From: Hermatobates lingyangjiaoensis
Lineage: Eukaryota > Arthropoda > Insecta > Hemiptera > Hermatobatidae
DNA: 64,000 nucleotides
Assembly (NCBI GenBank): GCA_026182355.1
Contig: JAPFBL010000255.1
Span: 2,232,001 to 2,296,000 of the forward strand
Direction of reading: 5' to 3'
Shown here: positions 14,106 through 28,400 of the stretch, one piece after another
How the letters are laid out: each line of letters opens with the position of its first letter
How positions within the stretch are numbered: the first letter of the stretch is position 1
The notes under the pieces: model-generated
The model's database searches: none
What the model was told of the DNA's origin: nothing
The model's input: the letters and a program-made list of their open reading frames with translations, nothing else
Translations under genes and position numbers: made by a program

Positions 14106-16313
14106 ATATATATATATTAATATATATATGAGTTAAACCTCTTCCTACTTTCCTTCCAAAACTTTTCTTCCTCCATCTCCTTCACCCACCAAGTGTCCAG
14201 CAATAAAATTACTTTCCTTGATGTTGATGTTACCCTCAACAATAGCAGTTTCTCCACCTCTGTACATATAAAACCTACGAATGCACAGCAGTACCTCCAC
14301 TACAGTAGTTGCCATCCCACCCACATCAAAAAAGCAATCCCCAGATCCCTTTCCATCCGCATCCACAGGATTTGTAATAACTTGAAAAACCGTAGTTCCC
14401 ATATTAACTGTTTAAAGGAAAAATTAGTTGATCGTGGCTACCCTTCCAATGTCATTGATAGTCGTGTCGTGCCGGCTGAAATAGTTCACCGGCACGTACC
14501 GAGAAAAGACCACACTGATAGTGTTTTCCTGATATCCACTTTTTTCCCTGGTGCTCATAAGATTGGCTCGGTTATTAAGGAGTTTTTCCCATTGCTCTCC
14601 TCTTCTCCTTCTACCTCGTCTATTTTTCCTGAAGCCCCCTCCTTATCATATCGCAAACCACCGAACCTCAGAGGCATTTTCTCCCATCACTCTCCCTTGA
14701 ACCCTGCACTTGGGAGGGGAATGGTGGAGTGCGGACGGAGCAGATGCCAAACCTGTCTCATCATAAACCCTAATCCCTTTTTTACTTCCCCCCATAGCAA
14801 CATTAACTACCCTTGTCCTCCCCACACCTCATGCACCTCGGTTAATTGCGTTTACCGTTTGGACTGCACCCAGTGTGATGCATTCTATGTTGGTATGGCC
14901 TCTACGCAGCTCAACTTACGTATGAATGCTCACAGGGCTTCCGTTGGTCAACGCAAAAACCTCCCTATTGCTATCCACTCTAATTCCCATGGACTGGATT
15001 TTAATCACTGCTTCCGGGTCCAAGTCCTTAATCATATCCCTGTTCAGTCTTCTCGGGTTACTTTAAGAGCTTCAGAGGAGGCAATTATCTGTCTTCTCAA
15101 AGCTCGCTCTCCTCCTGGCCTCAACTTGTACCGTTAATTTAATTTTTTTTTTTTTATATATATTTATTTTTTTTAAATTATTTTTTTATTTTATTTTATT
15201 ATTTTTTTTTTAAATTGTTTATTGCTTCATTTACTATTCTTCTCCTTCTGTTATTTTTTTTTGCTTTTATTTGTCCTTTTTAGTTATTTTTCTCTCTGTA
15301 GTTAGTAGCTTACCTAGGGCAGCCGGCAGAGTGCGTGCGTGTTCGTTTGCATTCGGCCTACCACTCAGTTAGCTTCAGCTACTCAAAGGGACTACTTCTA
15401 CCCGATGACGACGACTGTCGAAATATCGTTGCGAGTCTTTTGTGTGTGTCTTTATTTGTTTTTTCTCTTTCATGTATTAACTATATATATAAATATTAAT
15501 ATGAATATATAAGTTAAAAATAAAAGAAAAAACATATAAAAGTTAACGCTTCTGGTTTATCCCAGGATCTGATCGGGCCCCCAATAACCATATGTGGGCC
15601 TCCTCAGACGCTCTTAATGTCAAACTACGGTCATCAGTGGTCACTAGCTTAATTATTTGAACAGTAAAGCAGTCATTAAAAGAAAGGTTATGACTGTTGG
15701 CATGGATAGCTACCGGAAGCTGTTTGCACTGACCGACCGAAGCTCTATGGCCGTTCAAACGCTCATTGAGCTTGGTAGAAGTCATACCAATGTAGAATGA
15801 TCCACATTGTCTACAGTTCAGTCGGTAGACGCAATTCCTGGAAGAGCAGGAGGTGTTAGGTATGACGCGGAAAGAGTTGGTTGGTGAAGAGAAGAAAGGT
15901 GAAGGGTTAACTAAAGGACAGGTAAGGCAGAGGCGACGGCCGCATTTCTCCATACCACCACGCACCACCCCAATCTCAGGAGTTTCAAGGGATCTGTGGG
16001 AAAACAGGTTTCCTAAATTGGGAGGCTTTCTGAAGGACAGGTGAGGGGATTTTCGGAAGACGGAGGAGGTGGAGGGGGAAGAGGACAGGAGAGGAAAAAT
16101 GTTCTTGATGATATTCCCGATCCTATGGACCCCAGGAAAGAAAGTAGTTACGAGGAAGGGAGAACTGTTGGGTTCAGCGGCAGTCCTAGAAGATATTGAT
16201 TGGTGGCAGGTATTAAGCGTTTATCAACAAACCGGAGAGAGTAGCCCCGCTGGACGAATTTCTCCCTAAGTTTGTCGATATGACACTGTCGTTGATAGAG
16301 GTCACTGCAAATA

Positions 16314-16361
<48 letters not shown>

Positions 16362-16373
16362 ATCAATTTATTA

Positions 16374-16434
<61 letters not shown>

Positions 16435-19400
16435 CTTTTTTTGTAAAATTTCGGAGCAGTCCTTCATTCAAGCATATTTCATTGAATAACTGACGAAACG
16501 TGTTGGTTCCCATTTAATTAATATTATCCAACATTTGATGAAAGAAATAAGAAGGTATTTAGAAACCTCGAAATACTGGTGAAGAAAATGACATCAGTGA
16601 AATACGGTCAGTCATTCAATGGAATATATATATATATAGTTCAATATAGACAAAGAAACATAGAGAAATCAAAAGAACACACTTACAGTCTCTAATTTTT
16701 GGTTTGAACCGTCTTCAGGAGAGATAAGGGAGGGAAACCAAGCGTACTGGTTCAGAGACGGTTGGAGACCCAACGGAGAATCATATTAAAATAAATCTTT
16801 TAACTAAATAGATTGTTTATTACTTCTGATAATGCATTTACTTACAATAATATTGAGGTAGAACATTATGTATTATTTATGTTATATTAATTTTTCTATA
16901 TAAATTTAAAATTCCCTTTGTCTTCACCTATCTGTCTGTTCGTTTACTATGCATTCGTAAATGACTATCAGTTAGTTTCTGTGAAATCTTACATGTTAAT
17001 TTGACCTTGGAAAGGTTTAGGTAATTCAAATTGAATGCTGATCAAAGGATTAATGTCATAATTAAAATATAATATTTTTCCTTTACTTGGTTTTTGTTTA
17101 CATATTAGTACTTACCTGTTGATCAATGGAAGTTATTCTTAGTATAAATAATTTTATTTAAATAACAATGCTTTATTTCTCTTTAAAACCTTCAGAAGTT
17201 GTCCTATCCCTTCCCCCTAAAAAAAAGTCGTTGAGAAACTCTTTTCCTAATCTAGTAAGAAAAAAAACCATTTAACGTAAATCTCTGAAGATAGGTAACC
17301 AAGCTAGCAGTTGATAGCATGAGGCTATCCAGTTAAAGAGGTGCAGAAACTCTCATGGTATAGCTATCAGACTAGAAATAAAAACCTCGAAGTAACACTT
17401 GTAGACGTCAATTACTCTCGACAACTGAAAGTGCTAGGCATTTAGTTTAAAACCTTTCATCAAAACACTCAATGTGTAAGGTGTGTTGATCTTTGCAAGT
17501 TATTAAAATTAACTACCCGAATGAAGGCAGAATATTATAAATTAAATTAAGATAACATTATATAATTTTGTGGTTATGGCAATGACGGTGCATAACTGTA
17601 TGATAACATTTAGGTGTTTCAAGCGAAAGCGTATAGCATTTGCATGAGGAACAGCGGAGGTGCAGACGGAGGCCTCGAGGCTGGGGGGAGTGACTGCCGC
17701 AGTGAAGGCGGGAGCCGCAAGTCAGCGGGCAGCTGCAAGTCGCACGACCTGCACGTGCTCGGCATTCAGAACGGCGAGTCGGAGACCTCGGCTGACGAAC
17801 TCGACCCGCAGCCCGAGCCCATGCTCTTCCTCAGGAAGAAGCATTCCAGGCATGAAAGCAACCTCGTCAGGAGCAAGCCTTTGCATGGTACCTGCATTAT
17901 TAACAGACAAACACAAATGTTTAATATTAGTCAAAATACATTTTAAAACGAATCGCTTTACTTCTTCACATATTTTTTTTTGCTTATTGAGATAAAGTGT
18001 AATGAATCATAATAAACTCCCAAAAAAAAAGTACTTGACCATTCTAGGTTGGTAACCATTGAAGTACTTTTTATTTCCTATGTCTTTTCATAATAAAAAT
18101 ATGAAAATCAAGTACAATAAAGGATACCAATATTCTTTTTGATAGCGATGTATTGGTTCCATTTTCCTCTTCTTGATCAAATCTTGAAATCAATATTGAA
18201 CGCACATTTATCTCGAACTCTCTGCTGAAGTTTTATACATTCATCCATTGTGATGCCAGTAGAACTTACTCAGGAGATATTACTTTACAGCTTTCAATAT
18301 ATGTATAAAAGAAATCACTAAAACGATATTTCATTGACATTTAATTTTTTATTATCATTTAATGATAACGAAAATTAAAAATAGTTTTAAGGACTTTGGG
18401 TTGCAGTGTTGTTTAAGAACCTACATTATTATTAATGACAAGTTATTCTTAATTAACTGAAAAGGGATCTAATTAATAGTAATGACATTTGCAGAAAGCG
18501 CAAGTATGATAAGCTACCCTGAAGAATCTGATTCAGAAAATGAAGAAGGCATCATGGAAAAGCTGGCTGGAGCCATCAGTCATCTTTTTACAGGGTAAAT
18601 AATAATATCTTTGTGAAATATTTTAACTTAAGTTCAAGTCGTATTTACTAAAATATTATATAGATATAAAAATAACAATAATAATAATAATAATAATAAT
18701 AGTATAAACTACGTTTTTAAACTTCAATGCCTTGTGTAGGTTCGTTCCCAGTAGACAAAAATATCACAGTGTCTACTTAAAAGTTAAAAGTGTTTCCATA
18801 TGTAACATTTTTTGAGGATGGCAATGAAGGTAGATGCGAATTTATATTTGCTCTCCGAAGTGAACTGTGGTCTGCAGAAACCCTTTTCTTAATTTGTCAA
18901 TGGTTTACAGTGTGGCATTCACATGTCAATAACTTCAGGTATTTTGTTTTTAATTTGTATTAGGCATGCATGAAAATCTAAAACACTCCCTCTCGGAGAA
19001 GATGTAAAACCCGTCGGTTCTGAACCTGCAAAATGTCAGATACTCGCTAAAGATCTCTTTGATTGTTATTCTACGCCTGATTATGAAAGGCATATAGCCT
19101 ACAAGAATTGAAAATGCAACTAACTTTTAAAACTTAAGCACATAATCCGTTAGTGATCTGATGATAGATAAATAGTTATCGAGGTGGACTGAATCATCTT
19201 GAGAATACTATTCAGGAAGAATGGAGTAATTCAGAATATCCCTTCGACTATTCCTGGACCATCCAGGGGATTCATAAAGATAATAATTACATTACATTCT
19301 ATATAGTTTCATGCAAACTATTTCAGTTGAGCATTGGACAAATTAGCTTATATGCTTGTTATTAAAGATTTACTAATTACTGTGTCAGTAATGTAAAGCA

Positions 19401-22400
19401 GTAAAAATATTTGTGGTCCAGGGACTCGAGTGAAGGAGACGTGAGTGCCAGCGAAAGCAGTGGAGCAGAACCTTCGGCTGACACCGAGGACGGCTCTGAC
19501 CTCGACTCCCTCGGACCTTCTTCGTCCTCGACCAGAGCAGTCTTCATCAAAAAACAAAGTAAGGACTGTATATTGTACATTAGTTCATTATTATTCATAT
19601 TTAGCTTGTTCAGGATATAAACAAGAATAAACAAGAGAAACATGTATACATGTAATATACAAAAAAGAAAACTACATATCTAACCATGCACGTGCCAAAG
19701 AACCTTTGAACCACGAGAGAGTTAGCACCCTACTATCTTCAGTTTATTTGAAGTAGTTAGTAAAATATTGGGAGGAGGGGGTCTGGCACCACCTTTTATA
19801 TTATTTCTGAATGATGTGACTACATCACATATTACTTGCATACGTACAATTAAAAAATATGTCGTCCGTTTGAAAGAGTAATGTTAAAATAAATCTGAGT
19901 TTTCTCAGATTTCTAGATTCCAATCGAACTCTCAAATATGGCCTTTCAGGTTTTCATGGCTAGAAGTATTAATTCAGGAAAAAACTATGCTTTTTAAATT
20001 ACTCTTCCAGTAATGTAAAACTTTATAATTTTTTTTTTCGTTATTCAGAAATTATTACTTCAGCCTATGAGCAAGGTTTCAAGGAAAGACAGAAACTTCG
20101 GTACTAAAGAGTTGAATTTGACCTGGAAAACTGACCTAATCTCGATTTTTTTTGCAACAATATGTATCTATAAATGTCTAAACGATAGACTGATAGACGG
20201 TCGGCAATCTGTGGTCCATGAAAATATTTAGGTGGTGCGCAAAGAAAAGTTAAATAATGGCCTTTTTTTATATTTCAGGAACATAAAAGAAGACAAACAT
20301 TAACGAAACTTACCATGGATTAAAAATTTTAAAGCTGCGTTTAATACTATATATTTGAGTCTTCACATTTTGAGTGTTTACGCTCCAATATCAAAAACGA
20401 ATAGATAGTGCAGAGTTGTAGCTTCTGGCTGGAAAAAACGCGGAGTTTGTGGCAACACTGCTGTATGAGTCTGACAGTCAGCGTTAACTGTCTCTCGTCT
20501 TGATGAGAGACATCTCTAGTTCCACATCTTTTTATCGAAATTATATTCACATTGCAGGTGGCTTTTTAGATGGGTTTTTGAATTTCACTTTTTTTGAAAA
20601 TCTAGTAAAATCTAGCAAAAAATCGTAAACCGATCTAGTAACATCGAAGAATTATCATTTGACAACGCTGGACGCTGTAGTTTTGTTGACATTATATTGC
20701 CGGTTTATTCTTCCTTTTTGGGAGTTCATTATATACATATTTACGATATATTGTATTGATAGTGATAAAATTGAACATAGTGACTTTGAGTTCTTTTTTG
20801 GGTGAACAGAGGGAGTTTACGAGTCCCAGAATTGACAAATCAACAATGGCCAAAATGCTTATAAAACTAATTTGTTTTAATAATTTCATAATATAAACAT
20901 GGATGGATTTTGTTGTAATTGATAATTGCAGATAAATAATGTCTATTTATTAGACTGAAAGAAGAGTTTGGGGCTTCCGTGTTTGGTCTTCTCCCAAACC
21001 AGGAATATGGCAAGAACTAATTAAAGTTGTACTGATTCAATAAAGTTATAATGAAATAAACATTACTGCAATATAAGTATGAGTTGCCATTTAAGAAAAA
21101 GAAATGACTCCAAAATCCCTACTGGAGGGTAGGGAAACCCTTATAACCTCTGTGTAAAGGTCCGTCTATGTAAACGTACATAGATAAGCTTGTAAAGTAC
21201 ACTCTAGCCGCCGAAGTTCTAGACTGTCTTAATAATGTAATATATATTAGTTATTAAGAAATTGTTCAGGTGTTTTGGTCGAAAATAGCAGAATATTAAA
21301 AGACTATATAAGTGTCGATGATTATTTGACATCTTCAGGGCTAGAACGAATACAAAGTAAATTTGTTAACATTGTAATTGTTTAAGTAACGTCATTTAAA
21401 CACCTTTATTCCTTTGCATCTCTGTTGCAACCAATTAAAGTATTTTGTACTTGCCCATTTCTGGTTATTATTTCATGTTTAGTCATTTAATGATTTTGTG
21501 TGTCTTTTAACCATGAAGATGTAAATATCTTCGGTAGTAGTGTTTTTATATTGTGTTTCGTGGCCATGTGTAACTCCAAGTGCTAAAACGATTGTCAACC
21601 AGACTACCATTACAATCAAATCTCTCGAGTCTTGGTAATGATATCTTGTACTTTTTAGTGGACTTATATACTTTCTTCCATAAATTATTTTCATTTTTTA
21701 AACAATTGTCTAAAGCTCCAATTAATTGTATAATTTTTATTTTTTAAATTATACTTTGTGCTTTTAAAAAGGAAATGACCTTATTAGATGTGAATATTTG
21801 CATGGAATTGAACTTTAAAAATAAATACAGATTTGTGGACATATATAATATTTTTGTTTAAGAAGTATTTATTAATCTTTTTTATTTGATGGTTTTGGTA
21901 GAGTACATTACAGTTTCATATTACTTTTACTAGTATTAGCTATCAGATTACTGTATTAGTGGCGTATGTATAAACTGTATGAGTGTATTTGAAGAATTCA
22001 GTCGAGAATTCTTTGGGAAGCTGTTATGTCATAGCGCAAAATCAAAAGTTCATTGAGGTGAATGGAAGAGATAGTAGAAGAGATCTACGTTTGCCAGGTG
22101 ACTCTGTCGACTCGGGGCTGGAAGCCGAGGGCACTGAGAGTCTGGCCAACTACGTGATGGTAGAATCTAAAGACCGACTCGAACTCACCGTCACACCCCA
22201 GAGTTTGGTGGCGTTGTCTGCTCTCTACCGAAGCTTCACCAGTGAAGCTCCTCTTATTGCTGAACCCTCGCTGACTCTGGTCAATGACATCTATCCTAAT
22301 TCAAAAATCACTCTTCTCTCAAAGTCAGAGGTACGTTTAAACACTTGTCGTTCCCAGTGTGTAATCGCGACTTTCTAGGGATATATGCAATTTTGTTGAG

Positions 22401-25400
22401 AAGTGAAGTTCAGAAAATTGTTATTGAATATATGTCTTTTTTTTTGTGCAAACGGGTATTTGGCGATCACAAACTGATATTAAATACCAAGTTTAAATCA
22501 ATATGATATAAAATATTATCCTAAGATTTGAAAAATCAATCAGTGACCAACTGACTGTTTCCATATTCTTAGATTATAATGGTTGATTTAAACATGTGTA
22601 CAAAAATTTTTTTGATATTAAATATTTATTTGAGTTCAGTAGTTGTCCACCAGTTCCCATGTGACATTTTCTCATGAATTAGTCCGGCACAAAAAAAAGG
22701 TTTTGTTTTATTTTTCCAATTATTCCTATAAATTGGAATAATTTATTTTTATTATTCCTATAAATGTACCTTAAAATTACCATAGTCACATTGTGAAAGT
22801 CCTCCTAATTTGAAAATTTGGGTACTAATGAACTTCTTTAATTACATGAACAAAGAGGTTTTAGGAAACAAAAACTTAAAGAAAGGAGGTAAGAACTGAG
22901 AACCTAGGTAAAATCGGATTAACTTTACAAATTAATTTAATAATCTCTCTACAACTTTAGAGGTTATCTTAATTCATTTCATTGTAATGAATTTATGGAT
23001 CTATGAATATTAATAATCTTTATTATTTTAAAATACAAAGTTACATTTTCTTTTCGTCAATGTGTACATCTAACAAAATTATAATATTGTTGTTGGTATT
23101 TGGAAGAAGATTATAAGCAAAATTATTACTACTTATAACTGTCATGTCAAGTATGTTGTCTTCTGCGTTGATCGTTGCCGGACCTGTCCATCTTCAAGAG
23201 TAATTCTGAACTAAGTCATCTGAAGAACAGCTACTTCTAAAAATGGATAAGGTCAGAAATCTCAGGAACACACAACACAGAGTACGTGGAAAGTCAAGGC
23301 GGTTTTATATAGGAATAATTTAATTTATACTGACCTTAATTGTACTAACAATTTCAAGGTTATAAATGTATGATAATGTCTTATTAGTTGATTTGCTTTC
23401 GTAATATTTTTAAAATTTAAAATACCACTACAGAAATGTGAAATAAAACATGTCAACTAAATTTTATCGTGATTATTTTTATAGTAGTGAAATTAATCAG
23501 TTTTTCTTTAAAGTAACTGTACTACTTGTTGTTAACATTGTGATTGTTTAAGTAACTTCATTTAAACACCTTAATGCTTTGACTTCTCTGTTGCTACTAA
23601 TTAAAGTATTATATACTTTGCCTATATCTGGATTTTACTTCATGTTTAGTCAAAGTATGATTCATGTTTAGTCATCTTAAACATGGACGATGTCTTGATA
23701 ACTGAACGGATGTCTGGAAGGTCATGTCTGGTTCCATAGATTTTATTACGGTGATTTAAAATTTAAACGCGAATACTGGTAATAAAAAACAACTGAAAAC
23801 TACATAATCCTGGTTGATTATATAACTTGAAAATAAGAGAAGTGCGTATAAAAGAAAAGCAAAATCTCAGATAATGCGTCTCAGATCCTTTACACAATAG
23901 TATAATTTCCGAAAATAAAAATAGCCTTTTTTCAGAGCCCCATTTATTTGATGTTTTCATTAAAATAAGACCTTCTGCTTAGCTTGTCGACAGCAATGTT
24001 TGTGTTGTAGGTTGGGCCTGCCAAAGTATTAGCCACTGCCACCTACGACCACTCAGACTCGCTGCCAAGCAGTACCGCTTCTTCAACAGCAGGAACTGAC
24101 TTCTTCAGCCCTGCCGAGTCTGAAGGGGACATTGATTGGTGAGAAAACTTTATTTTAAACGTCCTCCTCTTTATACCTTATGCTCGAATATGCTTTATCT
24201 TATTAAAATTAATGGGAATGGTTCCAAAGACTTGGAAAGTAATTAAAATTGAGTTAACAATAACAAAGGCACTTACTTGAAAAAAAATATTATTAAAAGA
24301 TCAGACGAATATTGTTACATTTTGAAATAATCTTCAATCAATAACTTAAGTTGAACTATTACTTCTTTTTTAGTGCATTGCCGACTTTAACATTAGTTGT
24401 GGTTGGCGCAAGAAATAATATAATGAAGATTTAAAAAAATAACGACCATTTCAAAAATATTTATTAGTTGTGTGGCTAACACGCTCCCAAAGAGCTGTGC
24501 GTCTGTGAATACAGGATAAATAACTCTGTCTATATAATAAAAGTTAAATATTTAACTATGTGATAAATGTTTAGAAAAATAATAACAAATAAAAATAAAC
24601 CACTCGTTTGGTAACGTCTAAGATTCTATGATTAACATTTTAATAAATGGTCCAATTAGGATAAACAATATTAAAAGGACACTTTTTAGGCATTTTATAT
24701 TTGATCCATTTAACAAGGGAGCTGCACGTAAATCCGTATTACAGTACTGAAGGAAAAATCTTGTAAATGTGGGCGTTGTATAAAACAAATTATTTTATGT
24801 GTAGCTCGAATATTTTGTATCCGTTAAACATTTTTCGCAAAATCAAAATGAATTTGGTTGAAAGTACTGCTTATGTTTTGTGGATCGATTTGATTGAAAA
24901 GTTTGTAGTCAATTTGCTGATGGGATGAAATGTGTTGTTCCTGTACCAACTGTTAGAAAAAGTTGGCCAATACTTTTCTTATCTAATGTGTTTGCTATTA
25001 GGTTATCTGTCACAATGTAATGGGTTATCTCGTAAACTTGTACTCCTTACAATTTAGTTGTTTAACTAATTTTCTATTATTTACACAACAAAATTTACAT
25101 TAAACATGAATAATTGTTTAAAACTATTTTGGGGTGAATATCTGCATGGAGAGTTACAGTGAAGTAACATCTATTGATTAATGTTTATACAATAAATGAA
25201 GACAAATTATTTGCTCCAATTCCAGAATAATCTCGAACATTTCAAATCCGTTTATACAATCCATTATATTTCTGCAAAACAAGTTTTTATTCCTGACATT
25301 TTTTTTACCAAGTTGTAACATGAGAGTATTGATTACAGCAACTGCTGCTGTTATTCTGTGTCTATTAGTATGTTTATCCTTCGCAATTAAGTCCCTACTT

Positions 25401-28400
25401 TTATAGAACTTTTCAAATTTTTGTTATTAATATATACATGGTAACACCTATTTGTAATACCTACTTTATTTTAAACATCAGAAATGACAACTGAATGTTT
25501 ATAGATAGATAGAAAAAAATCTCAACATTTTTTTCTTTTTTTGAAATGGCCTAATGGGTTTCTTATTTTAAAGACCTATACAAAATTTTCCCTTTTTATT
25601 GTCCTTCCTTTCAACTTGAGTGGAGATAATAATTCAATGTGATTTTTACAAACAATTCTAGACATGCATTTTAAAATGTATATGTTCGGTTCAAAGATTT
25701 CCTGATGAAGAGAATTGTCTTGAGTTGCCTTCTCCTAATAGAATGTTGCTTTCTAAACATTAAAAATGTTTGATTTTTTGTTGTAAAATAATAAGTCGTG
25801 ATTTTATGTAACCATTATTGTTAATAATGATCATTAATACATCTTTACTATACATTAGGTCAGTTTCAAGGTTATAATTATGAATAAGATGTTAACTCTA
25901 AGACTGCTTTACGTCTTTTATGTATAATTCATTTTATAATAATTCTTATTCCAGTTTTGATGGTGGATTTTACTTGTCAAAGATGAGACAGGAGCCAGTT
26001 GCTGAATTGTATTCCCCTTTTCTTCAGTTTCCTAACGAACCAGTCACTTGCCTGTATAAAAAGGTCACAGATCACAGAATTCGACTTCTAATACCAGGTA
26101 CCTATAATTTTAATTATTTACATATATTGTATAATTAGATACCATTGTTATATTATGACGATCCAATGCATAATTAGTTCTGTGTATATTGATAATAATC
26201 ATTCGTTGTTTTACAGTATATTATTAACTGCAAATGTCAAATATATATTTTAGGCAAAACTTAAAGCCTGAAACGAAAAAACCATTTTTTATTGGCTTTT
26301 GTAAATACAAAAAATGTCAAAATAAAAATAATATTATATTTTTGTTTTTTTAGGTTTTGATGAATTTGATGTACTATGTCCGCAGAGAACTTGTAGTAAA
26401 CTTCATTTACTTCAACCAATTAAGAACAACACGAGATATTACATTGTTTTAAACATAAAGTGCCACGAATGGGGACAGAGTATAACAGTCCACTCACCAC
26501 TTCAAGTAAGGCTTCTATTACCTGAAAGTTTGAAGGAAAAAGGTTGCAATATTTCAATCAATCTTTTATTTTCAGATTAAAAATGAGACTTCTTATGCGA
26601 TGTCGGTGTTCTACAAGCGGTCAGTTTTAGAGTCTCTCGGATACGATTTGATCGGAGAGTCCATCAATCCTTTTGAAGATTTCAATAGAATAGCTGTTAT
26701 AGAACCTGACGAAGGTTTTAATGTTCCTCTTTTAGTTGCTCACCACTGCAAGCTGTTCTTACAGCCTGCCTACGTGGAGTAAGTCTCATGATATAATCAA
26801 ATTACTACCATTTCTAAGCATTAATTATCACTCTACTAAGTTTACTTGGCTTATTTGTTATTTGAAAGTTTAACATCATTTAGCATGTTTGTTTAAAATT
26901 TATTTTTGGTTAAATTATAGAGTGAATTCAGAACTTTTTTGTATTAAGGGTTTTTAGTGGATTAAGCTATTTATGATTGAGCAGTAACGGCTGTCATATA
27001 TACTGCTAAAAATAAAGTTACCGAAGTAAACATTCACTAATAGCTCAATAAAAGGGAATAGAAAGATTAGTTACTTTAATGATTGTAGACAAATTTGTAA
27101 CAGGTTAAGAAGGTCATTACTAGCAAATAGGTTACAGTACATCCACTTTATAAGCCTCGAAAACACCTGACGACTTATGTTGAATGAACCTATTTTAAAA
27201 TCACTTATACTATGTTAATTCGACATTCTTCAAGAGTTCCCACATTTTCCATATGCAAGTTCATTTATGCACTTTTTCAAAATACGAGTGCATACATTTT
27301 TTCAATCTATCTACCAACTTTATGATCAGAATAAACTTCAAACAGACAAACTTATGTTTACAGCATACAAGTTTGTGTGATCCAACAAACCTCTTCTTCA
27401 GGGGATGGTTGATCATATTGAAAGAAGTTGAACATAATTGAACAAAAACCTTATCGCCGCGGTACACTTGTATTTACCGTCATTAAAGTTATCACATGAA
27501 TCCTGATTCTACTTCTGAATCTCAGTTAATTTGTTCCAAGAAATATAATAACTAATCAGACATCAATCTTCTGTTCTCCTTACTTTTAGCAGAGATAATA
27601 ATTTAGTTCTTTTTAGTGAGGAGTGTAAAACCATATTTCTGTTAAATAAGCAAATATTATTTCTATATTTACAGTTTTAATTCAATAAGATCAGGCAATA
27701 AACAATATATGATGAATTTACTGAGTAACTACAACCTATTCTATAGAACTCTTTTCGTGACAAAAAATATCATTTGGATTCACTTATGTTTATATAAGTG
27801 AAGGATGGAACTAGTCTATTCAGTGAAGGTCCCTTAGTTAAAGGGGATTGTTTATTATAATTGATTCTGATATATCCCAAAGTAATACATATAGTGATTT
27901 TCTCATTTCTTGACTAGATATTGCTAGGATCAACAGAAATGAATCAGTCTTGTTAAAATGTTTGAAAAAAAAAATTAGTTTTTCTGGTTATGTTAAGGTG
28001 TCATTTTTGAGCACAAAGTTTAATAAATATACCAAAAAAAAAATAAATTAATGAGAGAAGTACTATATTTACATCTATTCTCTTTACTTTTAGCAGAGTT
28101 AATAAATTAGTTCTTGTTCGTGAGAAGTGTAAAACCATATTTACAATTGAAAATTGAAATTTCACTAAAGCGAAGTTAAATATAAATGAAATTTGAAAAA
28201 ATGAAAGTGGCGTTCCAGATTCATGTTATACTTTATTTCCTTTTTCCCTCTGAGAACATTTACTTTCCTGTTCTATGGATCCTAACAGAAAACTCCGACT
28301 TCTGAATATTTGTGGGTACTTGAAACAGGTTCTAGTATTTATGAGTAATATAATGATTCTTTAGTCTCAATATTTTTTTTCATCTTTCTAGTTATTTTCA

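Noticed and set aside
17722..17934. Minus-strand open frame opposite exon 12
   Set aside because: The plus strand is the VPS13 linker with matching splice phases; the minus frame is an effect of GC-rich codons.
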